A stretch of 64,000 bases of DNA from Candidatus Gastranaerophilales bacterium (lineage in GTDB: Bacteria > Cyanobacteriota > Vampirovibrionia > Gastranaerophilales > Gastranaerophilaceae). This document shows, one piece after another, positions 42,847 to 50,703 of this stretch. The position numbers and the translations under genes are program-made. The stretch is taken from NCBI GenBank assembly GCA_944325175.1, contig CALUYZ010000003.1, positions 109,402 through 173,401 of the forward strand, read 5' to 3'. Within the stretch, counting starts at the first letter, position 1, and each line of letters begins with the position of its first letter. The notes beneath the pieces were generated by a model. That model had not been told where the DNA came from and made no database searches. It saw nothing but the letters and a program-made list of their open reading frames with translations.

Positions 42847-43917
42847 TTAGCTAATTAATTCTTTAGTTTGAATGTCAAAATACATAACGTCATTCAGACT
42901 AAAGAAGAATGTTTTTTCATTGCTGATTGTTTCTTTCGTGTTAACAACAGCTTTTAAATTGCTTTCTTTAAAATACACTACTTTAATTGCGCCTGTATTT
43001 TCCACAAAGTCTATATTGAAATTTTGCGCTATATCGTTTTCTTTTCTTTCAAGTCTTATGTTTTCAGGGCGAATACCTATTATTATTTTATTTTTGCCTT
43101 TTAGCTTTTCTTTGTAGTTGTCAGGTATTTCGAATTCAATTTTTCCTGTTTTTATTTTTTCATCTGTAATTGCAGCTTCAAGTAAATTCATGGGGTATGT
43201 TCCTGAAAACGACGCAACAAAGGTGTTTTTCGGGCTTTTGAAAATGTTTTCGGGAGTATCTTTTTGGAATATTTTTCCTTCGTTTAATATAACTATCGTA
43301 TCGCCCATTGTAAGGGCTTCTGTTTGATCATGGGTTACATAAATAAAAGTTGTATTCAGTTTTTGATGTAATTTTTTGATTTCTACCCTCATATTGGCTC
43401 TTAATTTTGCATCTAAGTTTGATAAGGGTTCATCCATAAGAAAAATTTTGGCATCTCTAACTATTGCTCTGCCAAGAGCAACTCTTTGCCTTTGACCGCC
43501 TGACAGCTCCTTTGGTTTTCTGTTTAAAAGCTCTTTTAAACCAAGTATACAAGCAGCTTCGTTTACTTTTTCATCTATGGTTTTTTTATTTTCGCCTCTG
43601 ATTTTTAGCGGAAATGCCATATTTTGATATACTGTCAGATGAGGATATAGCGCATAACTTTGAAAAACAAAAGCTATGTCCCTGTCTTTGGGGTGAATAT
43701 CGTTAACTTTTTTGTCATCTATATATATATCCCCATTGTCCGGCTTTTCTAATCCGGCAATGAGCCTTAAAAGAGTTGATTTTCCGCAACCGGACGGACC
43801 CAGCAAAATACAGAAAGATTTATCTTTTATTTCCAAACTGATGTCAGATAAAACTTGCTTTTTTACCTTTTCTGATTCAAAGCTTTTGGAAATATTTTTG
43901 AGACACAATTTCGCCAT
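42847..43917 (-). CDS. ugpC: UgpC/MsmK-type ABC transporter ATPase with TOBE domain
   Basis: 356 aa. Walker A LGPSGCGKSTLLRLIAGLEK (~38), Q-loop FQSYALYPHLTVYQNMAFPL (~85), signature LSGGQRQRVALGRAIV (~139) and Walker B FLMDEPLSNLDAKLR (~159) are intact. The C-terminal ~110 residues (IIGIRPENIRLERKE) form the TOBE/OB regulatory region of sugar-importer ATPases. No permease or binding protein is adjacent, so this ATPase may serve several importers, as MsmK does. Only 3 bp separate it from the upstream sensor-like gene. Confidence 0.85.
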   Translation of the reverse strand: MAKLCLKNISKSFESEKVKKQVLSDISLEIKDKSFCILLGPSGCGKSTLLRLIAGLEKPDNGDIYIDDKKVNDIHPKDRDIAFVFQSYALYPHLTVYQNMAFPLKIRGENKKTIDEKVNEAACILGLKELLNRKPKELSGGQRQRVALGRAIVRDAKIFLMDEPLSNLDAKLRANMRVEIKKLHQKLNTTFIYVTHDQTEALTMGDTIVILNEGKIFQKDTPENIFKSPKNTFVASFSGTYPMNLLEAAITDEKIKTGKIEFEIPDNYKEKLKGKNKIIIGIRPENIRLERKENDIAQNFNIDFVENTGAIKVVYFKESNLKAVVNTKETISNEKTFFFSLNDVMYFDIQTKELIS

Positions 43918-43920
43918 AGG

Positions 43921-45054
43921 CTAAATTTTTTCCATTGGAAGTAAAATGCAAGCCATTGTGCCTTGAGCGGGTTTTGAATATATCCACATATTGCCTTTTA
44001 AGTTTTTAACATGCTTGTAGCAATATGAATATGCTAATTTTGCATTTAAAACTTTTTTGTTCATTGAATCATCCGTATAATATGGATTGTAAATGTTTTC
44101 AATCGCCGCAGGCGGCAAAATAAGCCCTGAGTCTTTTATTTCAAAGAGGGCATATTGTTTTCTTATATTTTCATCTTTGGCTTCAATATTTTTTTCTTGT
44201 AAAAATTCAATGGGCGGATTGCCGACATTCATTGTAACCGTGCCAATGTCGGTTGATTTTAGAGAAATATCCAAAATGGCTTTTGTAAAGGCTTCAACTG
44301 CCGCAGGGTCGCCGTATGCACTTCTTGTTAAAAATGAAGAAAAATCATAAGCAAAAGATAATTTTTTCTTGACAAAAAACGGTTCATAACTTTTAGCGAT
44401 AGACGTTAAAAGGTCTGCCAAGTCAAAATTTCTGTAATCGTATTCGTATAGGTTGGATTCAACCTCAAAATATTTAAACAGCAAGGTTAAATCATAAGAA
44501 AGCTCGTTTGAATTTTTACTTATAATGTTTACATATTTGTTTGCTTTATCGCTTAATTCTCCGGCAACGCCGTCATTTAAAGCTTTTGAAAAATTAGTAA
44601 CGGAATTTAAGAGAGAAAAAATTTCACCTGAAACATTTGTCAAAAATGCATTTTTTTCATCAATAATTTTTTTGGCAATTTCATATTCACCATTTATCAT
44701 ATTTTGCATTTTATAGTTTGCGGTTATATCTCTTATAGAAACGTAAACTTTGTCAAATTCTTCATTCTTTGCAGCCGTAACTTCTATAAAGACGTCTTCT
44801 TTGCTGTTTGTTGCAGCTTTTGTAATTGAAGTTGTGCCTGTTTGAACCAGTTTGTTTAAAAGCACGGAGCCGCCTTGAATGAATTGCGAAAAATATGAAC
44901 CAAGCATCTCAAGCTTGTTAAAGCCTAAAATTTTAACTGCCTTATTGTTAATATCCAGTATTTTTCCATCCATTGATACAACAAGTATACCGTCGGGGAA
45001 AATTTCAAATATGTCTTCTTTTTTGGGTTTATTAAAAAATGAAAAAAGGTTCAT
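43921..45054 (-). CDS. Degenerate PAS-histidine-kinase-like protein (probable pseudokinase)
   Basis: 377 aa, soluble. A PAS domain spans ~12-115 (FPDGILVVSMDGKILDINNK). The dimerisation helix reads FLTNVSGEIFSLLNSV (137-152), aligning to the kinase motif FLxNxSHELRTPLN; the phospho-acceptor His is Gly143. The ATPase-like region is also altered: DSGLIL (308-313) instead of DTGxGI, LDISLKST for the N-box and NAKLAYSYC for the GLGL box. It is therefore unlikely to phosphorylate and may be a ligand-responsive scaffold. No response regulator is adjacent. Confidence 0.75.
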   Translation of the reverse strand: MNLFSFFNKPKKEDIFEIFPDGILVVSMDGKILDINNKAVKILGFNKLEMLGSYFSQFIQGGSVLLNKLVQTGTTSITKAATNSKEDVFIEVTAAKNEEFDKVYVSIRDITANYKMQNMINGEYEIAKKIIDEKNAFLTNVSGEIFSLLNSVTNFSKALNDGVAGELSDKANKYVNIISKNSNELSYDLTLLFKYFEVESNLYEYDYRNFDLADLLTSIAKSYEPFFVKKKLSFAYDFSSFLTRSAYGDPAAVEAFTKAILDISLKSTDIGTVTMNVGNPPIEFLQEKNIEAKDENIRKQYALFEIKDSGLILPPAAIENIYNPYYTDDSMNKKVLNAKLAYSYCYKHVKNLKGNMWIYSKPAQGTMACILLPMEKI

Positions 45055-45205
45055 TAAATTAATCCGTACTTTTTTGTCTGTTTATATCTGTTATGTTAGC
45101 ATAACGTAAAAAAAATTCAAATTTATTTACACATTTTTTATTAATTTTTTTTAACTTAATGAATTGTTTTATTTTATTTTTTTGATACTATGATTTTAAG
45201 GAAGT

Positions 45206-46207
45206 ATGTTATCAATATCACTTACACCTAGTTTTATATTTATGATTGCAGGGTTTCTTTTGTCCCTGTACACCTGTGTTTCAAATGATGTAATACAAAC
45301 TCTTGGGACATATTTAAGTGCTAATCGTGAAAAACCTTTTTGGGTTTTGTGGATTTTTTCAGGTACTGTATTAATTTTAACTTTTGCCCTCGGTTGGTAT
45401 TTTAACAATGGTGATATGGCTTTTGGACGTTTAGCAAGAATTCCGCAGCCTGAAGTTTTTTATTGGTGGCATGTTTTGCCTCCTTTAATTTTAATTTTTC
45501 TGACCAAAAAAGGTATTCCCGTTTCTACAACATTTTTAATTTTGAGTGTTTTTTCAACAGGACAAGTTATCGGTTTAATGCTTGCAAAATCTATAGTGGG
45601 CTATCTTTTAGCTTTTGTTGTGTCAATCATTATTTATTTTATAATTGCAAGACCTGTTGAAAAAGTATTTTTGTATAGTAAAAATAAAAAAATATCAAAA
45701 GGCTGGCATATCGCAAAATGGATAGCAACGGCTTATCTTTGGTCGCAGTGGCTTATGCAAGATGCCGCCAATCTTTTTGTTTATCTTCCAAGAAAACTCC
45801 CGTTGCCTGAAATGATTTTATCAGTATTTGCTTTTACCATGCTTTTAGGTATTGTTTGCTATCAAAAAGGCGGCGAAGTTCAAGAAATTGTTCAGCTAAA
45901 GACAAATACGCAAGACGTAAGATCTGCAACAATAATTGATATAATTTATGCAACGATTCTTCTTTATTTCCAACAAGCCAACAATATTCCTATGTCTACA
46001 ACTTGGGTGTTTATTGGTCTTTTGGCAGGAAGAGAAATTGCAATGTATAACAGACTAAGGTTTGAAACACAGAAAAAAGTATATAAGCATGTTTTGAAAG
46101 ATTTTCTAAAAACCGTGTTTGGTCTTGTTATTTCAATTATAACTGTTCTAACCATTAACCATTTTGGCGAAGTTAAAGAAACCATTTATCATTATTTGAA
46201 CTTATAA
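45206..46207 (+). CDS. PiT (PHO4) family phosphate transporter-like protein
   Basis: 333 aa, about nine membrane helices. The two inverted halves each carry PiT-like elements: CVSNDVIQTLGTYLS (~24-38) and MQDAANLFVYLPR (~187-199), each with GIPVSTTF (~104) or NIPMSTTWVF (~258) partners. Family members import phosphate with Na+ or H+; the usual GANDxAN is altered, so the substrate is less certain. AAGGAAG precedes the ATG. Its 3' end has been duplicated 214 bp downstream. Confidence 0.75.
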   Translation: MLSISLTPSFIFMIAGFLLSLYTCVSNDVIQTLGTYLSANREKPFWVLWIFSGTVLILTFALGWYFNNGDMAFGRLARIPQPEVFYWWHVLPPLILIFLTKKGIPVSTTFLILSVFSTGQVIGLMLAKSIVGYLLAFVVSIIIYFIIARPVEKVFLYSKNKKISKGWHIAKWIATAYLWSQWLMQDAANLFVYLPRKLPLPEMILSVFAFTMLLGIVCYQKGGEVQEIVQLKTNTQDVRSATIIDIIYATILLYFQQANNIPMSTTWVFIGLLAGREIAMYNRLRFETQKKVYKHVLKDFLKTVFGLVISIITVLTINHFGEVKETIYHYLNL

Positions 46208-46516
46208 CATTGAATATGTTCTAAAATGTGTTTTGGAAACAAATTTTAATTCTTCGATTCCATATTTTTCCTTAAACTTTTTGCCTTGAATTAAGACGTT
46301 TTAAAAAGCATATTTATCGGAAAAATTTATATTATTGATTTTAATATTCTGTTATAAGGCTTTAGCCATTAACCATTTTGGCGAAGTTAAAGAAACCATT
46401 TATCATTATTTGAATTTATAACATTGAATATGTTCTAAAATGTGTTTTGGAAACAAATTTTAATTCTTCGATTCCATATTTTTCCTTAAACTTTTTGCCT
46501 TGAATTAAGACGTTTT
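46152..46516. repeat. Tandem duplication of a convergent gene junction (151-bp repeat, 214-bp period)
   Basis: 46152-46302 and 46366-46516 are identical except for one base (C46201 against T46415). Copy 1 contains the true 3' end of the PiT-like gene plus a fragment of the rnhC 3' end. Copy 2 contains a fragment of the PiT-like 3' end plus the true rnhC 3' end. Originally the two stops therefore overlapped or abutted, and the duplication separated the genes by 208 bp. Confidence 0.92.
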
Positions 46517-47291
46517 GACCTGCACCTTTTGGAAAATTCATTTCATATTGATTTTCCATATTTGAAATTCTTTTCACAAATTCGCTTCTTGCAAGTATAG
46601 AGGCTGCTGCAACCGCACAATCCGATTCTGCTTTTGTTTGTTGAATTATTTTAATTGTTTTGCCTTTTTCTTTTAAGGCTTTTAAAATAACCTTTTCGTC
46701 TGCAAATTTATCTGAAATTGCAATTTTTGCGTCTGTTTTGTTTAATAAATTTTCTATAGCTGTTGAATGACCCCATGCAAGCAAACTGTTTAAATTTTTA
46801 AATTTTGAATAAAGCTCGTTATATTTTTTGTTTCCTATAACAATAATTTCAAAAATTGAATTTTCTTTAATTGTGTTTGATAGGGTTAGAATTTTCTTGT
46901 CATCGAGCTTTTTAGAATCTTTTATCCCTTTTTCTTTTAAAAATGCGGCTTGTTCTTCCGTTAAATAGCACCCTGCAATAATGAGAGGTCCAAAAAAATC
47001 TCCCTTGCCTGATTCATCTACTCCAATGTGCGGATATGGCGCTATGTCGCCTTCTTCTTCGGGTTTTGCTTCTGATTCAAAATTGTTATCAAGATATTTT
47101 TTTACTATGTAATCAATATCTTTTCCTTGAACCAAAACTTTGCCTGTTTTATAAAAAGTAAATTGCCAATTTTTGCTTTTTGCTTGAAAAAAGCTATGAT
47201 CAGGAACCTTAAATTCGCAATTTTCTTCTTTTAAAATTTCTTTATAGTGAACCCAAAGTGAGGGGTCAAGTTTTACAGAATACGATCCCAA
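46416..47291 (-). CDS. rnhC: Ribonuclease HIII
   Basis: 291 aa. An N-terminal TBP-like substrate-binding domain (~1-80) distinguishes RNase HIII from HII. The catalytic domain begins HIGVDESGKGDFFGPLIIA (~91), with GIKDSKKLDDKKI (~124) and AESDCAVAAASILAR (~218). The enzyme degrades RNA in RNA-DNA hybrids. The start overlaps the PHP gene by 19 bp. About 100 bp of its 3' end also occur as a fragment in the upstream repeat copy. Confidence 0.93.
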   Translation of the reverse strand: MGSYSVKLDPSLWVHYKEILKEENCEFKVPDHSFFQAKSKNWQFTFYKTGKVLVQGKDIDYIVKKYLDNNFESEAKPEEEGDIAPYPHIGVDESGKGDFFGPLIIAGCYLTEEQAAFLKEKGIKDSKKLDDKKILTLSNTIKENSIFEIIVIGNKKYNELYSKFKNLNSLLAWGHSTAIENLLNKTDAKIAISDKFADEKVILKALKEKGKTIKIIQQTKAESDCAVAAASILARSEFVKRISNMENQYEMNFPKGAGQNVLIQGKKFKEKYGIEELKFVSKTHFRTYSML

Positions 47292-47929
47292 TTAATGTTT
47301 TTCTCCATATTGAATAGTGAATAATGTTGATCTTCACCGCCTGTTAATAAAAGATTGTATTTTTCGGCAAGTTTTTTCACTGTTTTTCTTGAGTGAAATT
47401 TTACAACTCTTGTAATTCTGTCATAGGGATAATAAACCTCAACTCCGTCTAAACCCATTTTGACAAGTTTTTGAATAAATCTGTCTAAACTTATGCACCA
47501 ATAGCAGCAAGGATGAGCTAATACAGCAATGCCCCCTGCCGAGTGAATTGCATCAATTACTTTTTTTGGACTTCTTGAGGTGAGTATTCTTTTAGGTACT
47601 TCAAGAAATCCTTTTTGAAATTTTGCAGTAAGTGCTATAATTTCAGGGTTGTTTATGTCGATATTATATCCCAGAATATGCGGCAAATTGAGGTCAAAAT
47701 AACAATCAAATTCAACCCCTGTTATAAGCCCGTTTGGCATATTTTTGATTTGTTTGTAGCCTTCTATTGAATTATGGTCTGTAATTGAATAGTATTTTAA
47801 ATTCAATTTCTCCGCTTGTTTGATAAGCTCGCTAAATTCTTCTCTACCGTCAGAACAGGTAGAGTGGATATGTAAGTTGACATTTTTGAAAAAGTCATCT
47901 TTGGTAAATTGTCTAAATAAATTTTTCAT
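47273..47929 (-). CDS. PHP-domain phosphoesterase
   Basis: 218 aa from the ATG at 47929; an in-frame start at 47959 is possible but would add a hydrophobic stretch. PHP metal-site motifs are VNLHIHSTCSDGREEF (~17), YYSITDHNSIEGY (~44), AVLAHPCCYW (~130) and GGEDQHYS (~205). Similar proteins are 3',5'-nucleoside bisphosphate phosphatases or RNase AM-like. TATATC 7 nt before the ATG suggests a leaderless mRNA. It overlaps rnhC by 19 bp, so the two are coupled. Confidence 0.85.
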   Translation of the reverse strand: MKNLFRQFTKDDFFKNVNLHIHSTCSDGREEFSELIKQAEKLNLKYYSITDHNSIEGYKQIKNMPNGLITGVEFDCYFDLNLPHILGYNIDINNPEIIALTAKFQKGFLEVPKRILTSRSPKKVIDAIHSAGGIAVLAHPCCYWCISLDRFIQKLVKMGLDGVEVYYPYDRITRVVKFHSRKTVKKLAEKYNLLLTGGEDQHYSLFNMEKNINWDRIL

Positions 47930-47985
47930 AAAAAATGATATAATAAGTTTGCTTATCAATAATTATATACTAAAAAGGAGATTTT

Positions 47986-48834
47986 ATGTCTTTTGAAACT
48001 TTTAATCTTGAAACATCTAAGCCGATTTCTATGTTTTCATCTTTAGAAATCGGGCTTAGCGCTTTATCTAAAAATTTAGTTCCGTTTTTTAAAATGTGTT
48101 TTTATCCTTTGTTAAATGTTTTTGCCATGCTTTTAATGGCATCACCTGCTCTTTTTGTTTTTATGGGTGCATCCTTTTTTGGAATAATGGCAAGTGTTGG
48201 CTTATTTTTCTTTGGCATTGCTTTATTCTTTTTTTCATTTTGGAAGTCATTATTGGGCTTTATTGCAGTTTCATATTTAGCAAAAGATATTTATGAAAAT
48301 AAACCCGTTCAAGAGCCTTGGGTGTATTATTCTTATGTTGAAAAATTTACTTTTAATTATATAAAATTTAACTTATGGATATTTCTTTTTGGGGTTGCTG
48401 CTTCAATTTTATATACGGCAGTTGTCGGATTTTTGGTTTTTGCTGCTTTATTTGTTAAATTTTTTAACTTGCTTTCAATTCTTGGAATTGTTGCAGTTAG
48501 TGCATTTTTCACATCAGTTATTATTTACGGCTTTACATTTGCTTATATTTTCTGGGCTTATGGCGATAAGGATGATAACCTTTCTGTTATAAAAGATGCA
48601 ATTACTCTGTCTTTTAAAAATATATTTTCTGTTTTTCTTCTCTTCTTTATTACAATGACATTAATCCCGACACTTTTATATGCAATTATTCTTATTCCGA
48701 CAGGGGTATTGTTTGGTCTAAAGGCAGCATACGCTACAAGCAGCTTTTTATATTTAATCTCTATGTGGTTTATTTATTATTTTACAATGTTTATTACAAC
48801 AAGGTATTATTTTGCACTTGTAAAGAATAAATAA
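47986..48834 (+). CDS. Six-helix membrane protein of unknown function
   Basis: 282 aa with about six hydrophobic segments separated by short loops, and a soluble N-terminal ~25 residues. The pattern (long helix pairs, a central YLAKDIYENK loop) is like membrane domains of 'DUF975/GlpM-like' proteins, but no family is assigned. AAGGAG lies ideally before the ATG. TATAAT-like sequences in the short divergent gap serve this gene and the PHP gene. Confidence 0.65.
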   Translation: MSFETFNLETSKPISMFSSLEIGLSALSKNLVPFFKMCFYPLLNVFAMLLMASPALFVFMGASFFGIMASVGLFFFGIALFFFSFWKSLLGFIAVSYLAKDIYENKPVQEPWVYYSYVEKFTFNYIKFNLWIFLFGVAASILYTAVVGFLVFAALFVKFFNLLSILGIVAVSAFFTSVIIYGFTFAYIFWAYGDKDDNLSVIKDAITLSFKNIFSVFLLFFITMTLIPTLLYAIILIPTGVLFGLKAAYATSSFLYLISMWFIYYFTMFITTRYYFALVKNK

Positions 48835-48840
48835 AGATAC

Positions 48841-48869
48841 TTGATAAAAAATCAAATTAGTTGTAAAAT
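48841..48869 (+). promoter_or_regulatory. Sigma-70-type promoter of a tiny transcription unit
   Basis: TTGATA (48841-48846), a 17-bp spacer and TAAAAT (48864-48869). The predicted start near 48876 leaves a ~29-nt leader with GGAG before the 27-codon frame. Confidence 0.55.
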
Positions 48870-48904
48870 AATATGGCTAAACTTGAGAGATGGAGATAGC
48901 AGTA

Positions 48905-48988
48905 ATGATTGAAACATTGATTAATTTAGTACGACGCTTTTTATGGAAAGAAGAGTTGGCTTTCTGTAAGATTTATATTGAAGATTAA
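48905..48988 (+). CDS. Possible 27-aa peptide gene
   Basis: The frame encodes MIETLINLVRRF.. ending FCKIYIED, an amphipathic hydrophobic-then-charged peptide. It has its own promoter (TTGATA-17-TAAAAT), a GGAG ribosome site ~8 nt upstream and an own terminator 18 bp downstream. It could be a membrane-active peptide, a leader peptide or a dual-function RNA. Too short for family assignment. Confidence 0.45.
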   Translation: MIETLINLVRRFLWKEELAFCKIYIED

Positions 48989-49005
48989 TTTCTAAAATCA
49001 TAACT

Positions 49006-49037
49006 AAAAGCCTTCTTCTTTATAAAGAAGGCTTTTT
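49006..49037 (+). terminator. Terminator of the 27-aa peptide unit
   Basis: AAAAGCCTTCTT (49006-49017) pairs with AAGAAGGCTTTT (49025-49036), a 12-bp stem ending in a T-run. Confidence 0.85.
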
Positions 49038-49118
49038 ATTTACAAAAATTAAATTTTGCACAAAAATTCAGCAATAAATTTTATTTAAAATACTTAAAAC
49101 AAACGAAGGACTTCATTT

Positions 49119-49196
49119 ATGCATAACAAACAAATTGATACAAAACGAAAAAATGCCACGGTTCAAAGGTTATTGAACCTTATTTGGGGTTTGTAA
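49119..49196 (+). CDS. Possible 25-aa peptide or leader upstream of the 49222 gene
   Basis: ATG with AAGGA at a 9-nt distance, reading MHNKQIDTKRKNATVQRL.. and ending LIWGL. Within it GGTTCAA (49161-49167) and TTGAACC (49174-49180) form a 7-bp hairpin. The stop lies 25 bp before the next start, so it could act as a regulatory leader. Evidence is limited to the ribosome site and position. Confidence 0.35.
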   Translation: MHNKQIDTKRKNATVQRLLNLIWGL

Positions 49197-49221
49197 TTTA
49201 AGGTAAAAGGGAAAACAACAA

Positions 49222-50703
49222 ATGGCAGAAGTATCCAAAGTATCGACAATTTCAAAAGTATTTACACAGTTAGGTAACAATAGTGACTCTCTTGTTCCGA
49301 TGTATGTGAAAGATATAGCTTCAGGCTCGCTTACATCGTATACTTATTTTAAAGAGGGCGGCAACAGAGACGGTATAGAAAAAACATTTGAGGAATTTGC
49401 AACCGGCATTGTATGGCTTGGCGGTATTCCTTTTTTGAAGAAAATTTTTGATAAAACTGTTTACAAAAAAGCCGGTCTTAGCCCTGATGTTGATGCAAAA
49501 AGATTATTTAACGGCTTTTCAAAGGAATCGGTTGATTCTGTTGAATTTGCAAGAGATAAAGCTCTTTCTCTCGGCGATAAATTTAAAGAACAGGCGGATA
49601 TTTTAGCTGATACCGTTAAAAATAAAACTAAAGCAAAAAACCTTGCACTTTCGAAATTTGGAATTGCAACTGCGCTAACGGGGCTTGGTTTGTACGGGAT
49701 AATTACTTTTAAGCAGAAACAAACCGAAAAGGCCATTGAAAAACAAGTTAGAGAAAAACTTGCGAAAGAATCTGTTTTGAAAAACACATTAAATAATAAT
49801 GAGGTTTATCAAACGTTTAAAGGCACAAATAAAGGCTCCGAGCCCTCTTTTAAAGGGCTTGGCACATTTATTATGTCAAACCCCATTGCAAACACTTCTT
49901 TGGTTGACTGTGTTATTTCAGGCACAAGGCTTGCTCAGGCAAGAGAAGGAGAGAGGTTTGAAGTTGGTCTGAAAGAGGCTTCCGAGGTTGCTTTTATATA
50001 TGGTCTTGCGCAGCCGTTGCAAAAAACTATGGAATTTTTCGGAAAGAAATTTTTCAACAAGCCAATTAATCTTGACTATTCGGTGCTTGATTCAAATACA
50101 ATAAAAGAGGCGATAGAGGCTGAAAAACAAACAGGCGGTTCTTCTAAACTTATGCAAGATGCCAAGGCTTTGGTTGAAATTATGGGCGAGCAAACAGGTG
50201 GGCAAAAAACCGGCATGGTTGAAAAATTAAAAACCTTAGTAAAGGGTGAAAAATTTAACAAAGAAGCAAATGCTACTGCCAAAAAAGCGATTGATTTTGT
50301 TTTTGACAATCAAGACTCACCTTTGATTGATGTATTTAAGAAAAGCGGAAATTTAAGCGTTTTTAAAACCAAAGAAGGCGTTGAGCAAATAAGCTTGCTT
50401 TCAAGTATTGATGCTAATAAATTAAAAGCCACCGCAAAAAATACAATGGAAATTGTTGAAAATGCTGCAAAGTCCGGTGATATAAATAAATATCTTAAAC
50501 AAACCAAAATCTTAAAAGGTGCAGCCATTGTTGCAAATATTGGCATAAGTGCTGTTATGATGGGTTATTTGCAGCCGAAATTAAATTTATTTTTAAGGAA
50601 AAAATTTAATAACGGAGATAACACTAACCCCGCCATTGCTGAATTAACAAAGCAATACGAACAAAAACTTGCATTTGAAGGCAGTGAAAACAAAAAAAGC
50701 TAA
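49222..50703 (+). CDS. Lineage-type protein with hydrophobic segments, unknown function
   Basis: 493 aa. Candidate membrane segments: LALSKFGIATALTGLGLYGIITF (~140-162, shown in part) and IVANIGISAVMMGYLQPKL (~453). PSFKGLGTFIMSNPIANTS (~207) and a repeated architecture of helices with PLQKTMEFFGKKFFNKPINLDY follow. The SFKG element recurs at 36160. No family recognised. AGGG precedes the ATG. It is convergent with the U32 gene (4-bp overlap). Confidence 0.6.
   Translation: MAEVSKVSTISKVFTQLGNNSDSLVPMYVKDIASGSLTSYTYFKEGGNRDGIEKTFEEFATGIVWLGGIPFLKKIFDKTVYKKAGLSPDVDAKRLFNGFSKESVDSVEFARDKALSLGDKFKEQADILADTVKNKTKAKNLALSKFGIATALTGLGLYGIITFKQKQTEKAIEKQVREKLAKESVLKNTLNNNEVYQTFKGTNKGSEPSFKGLGTFIMSNPIANTSLVDCVISGTRLAQAREGERFEVGLKEASEVAFIYGLAQPLQKTMEFFGKKFFNKPINLDYSVLDSNTIKEAIEAEKQTGGSSKLMQDAKALVEIMGEQTGGQKTGMVEKLKTLVKGEKFNKEANATAKKAIDFVFDNQDSPLIDVFKKSGNLSVFKTKEGVEQISLLSSIDANKLKATAKNTMEIVENAAKSGDINKYLKQTKILKGAAIVANIGISAVMMGYLQPKLNLFLRKKFNNGDNTNPAIAELTKQYEQKLAFEGSENKKS

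Larger units (their letters stand above)
48835..49221. other. Gap holding two tiny genes and a terminator
   Basis: 387 bp that contain a complete small transcription unit (promoter 48841-48869, 27-codon frame, terminator 49006-49037). A second 25-codon frame (49119-49196) lies just before the next large gene. Nothing else was recognised. Confidence 0.6.

Noticed and set aside
45206..46207. Assignment as a firm phosphate transporter
   Set aside because: Both halves carry altered versions of the PiT signature, so only a family-like call is made.
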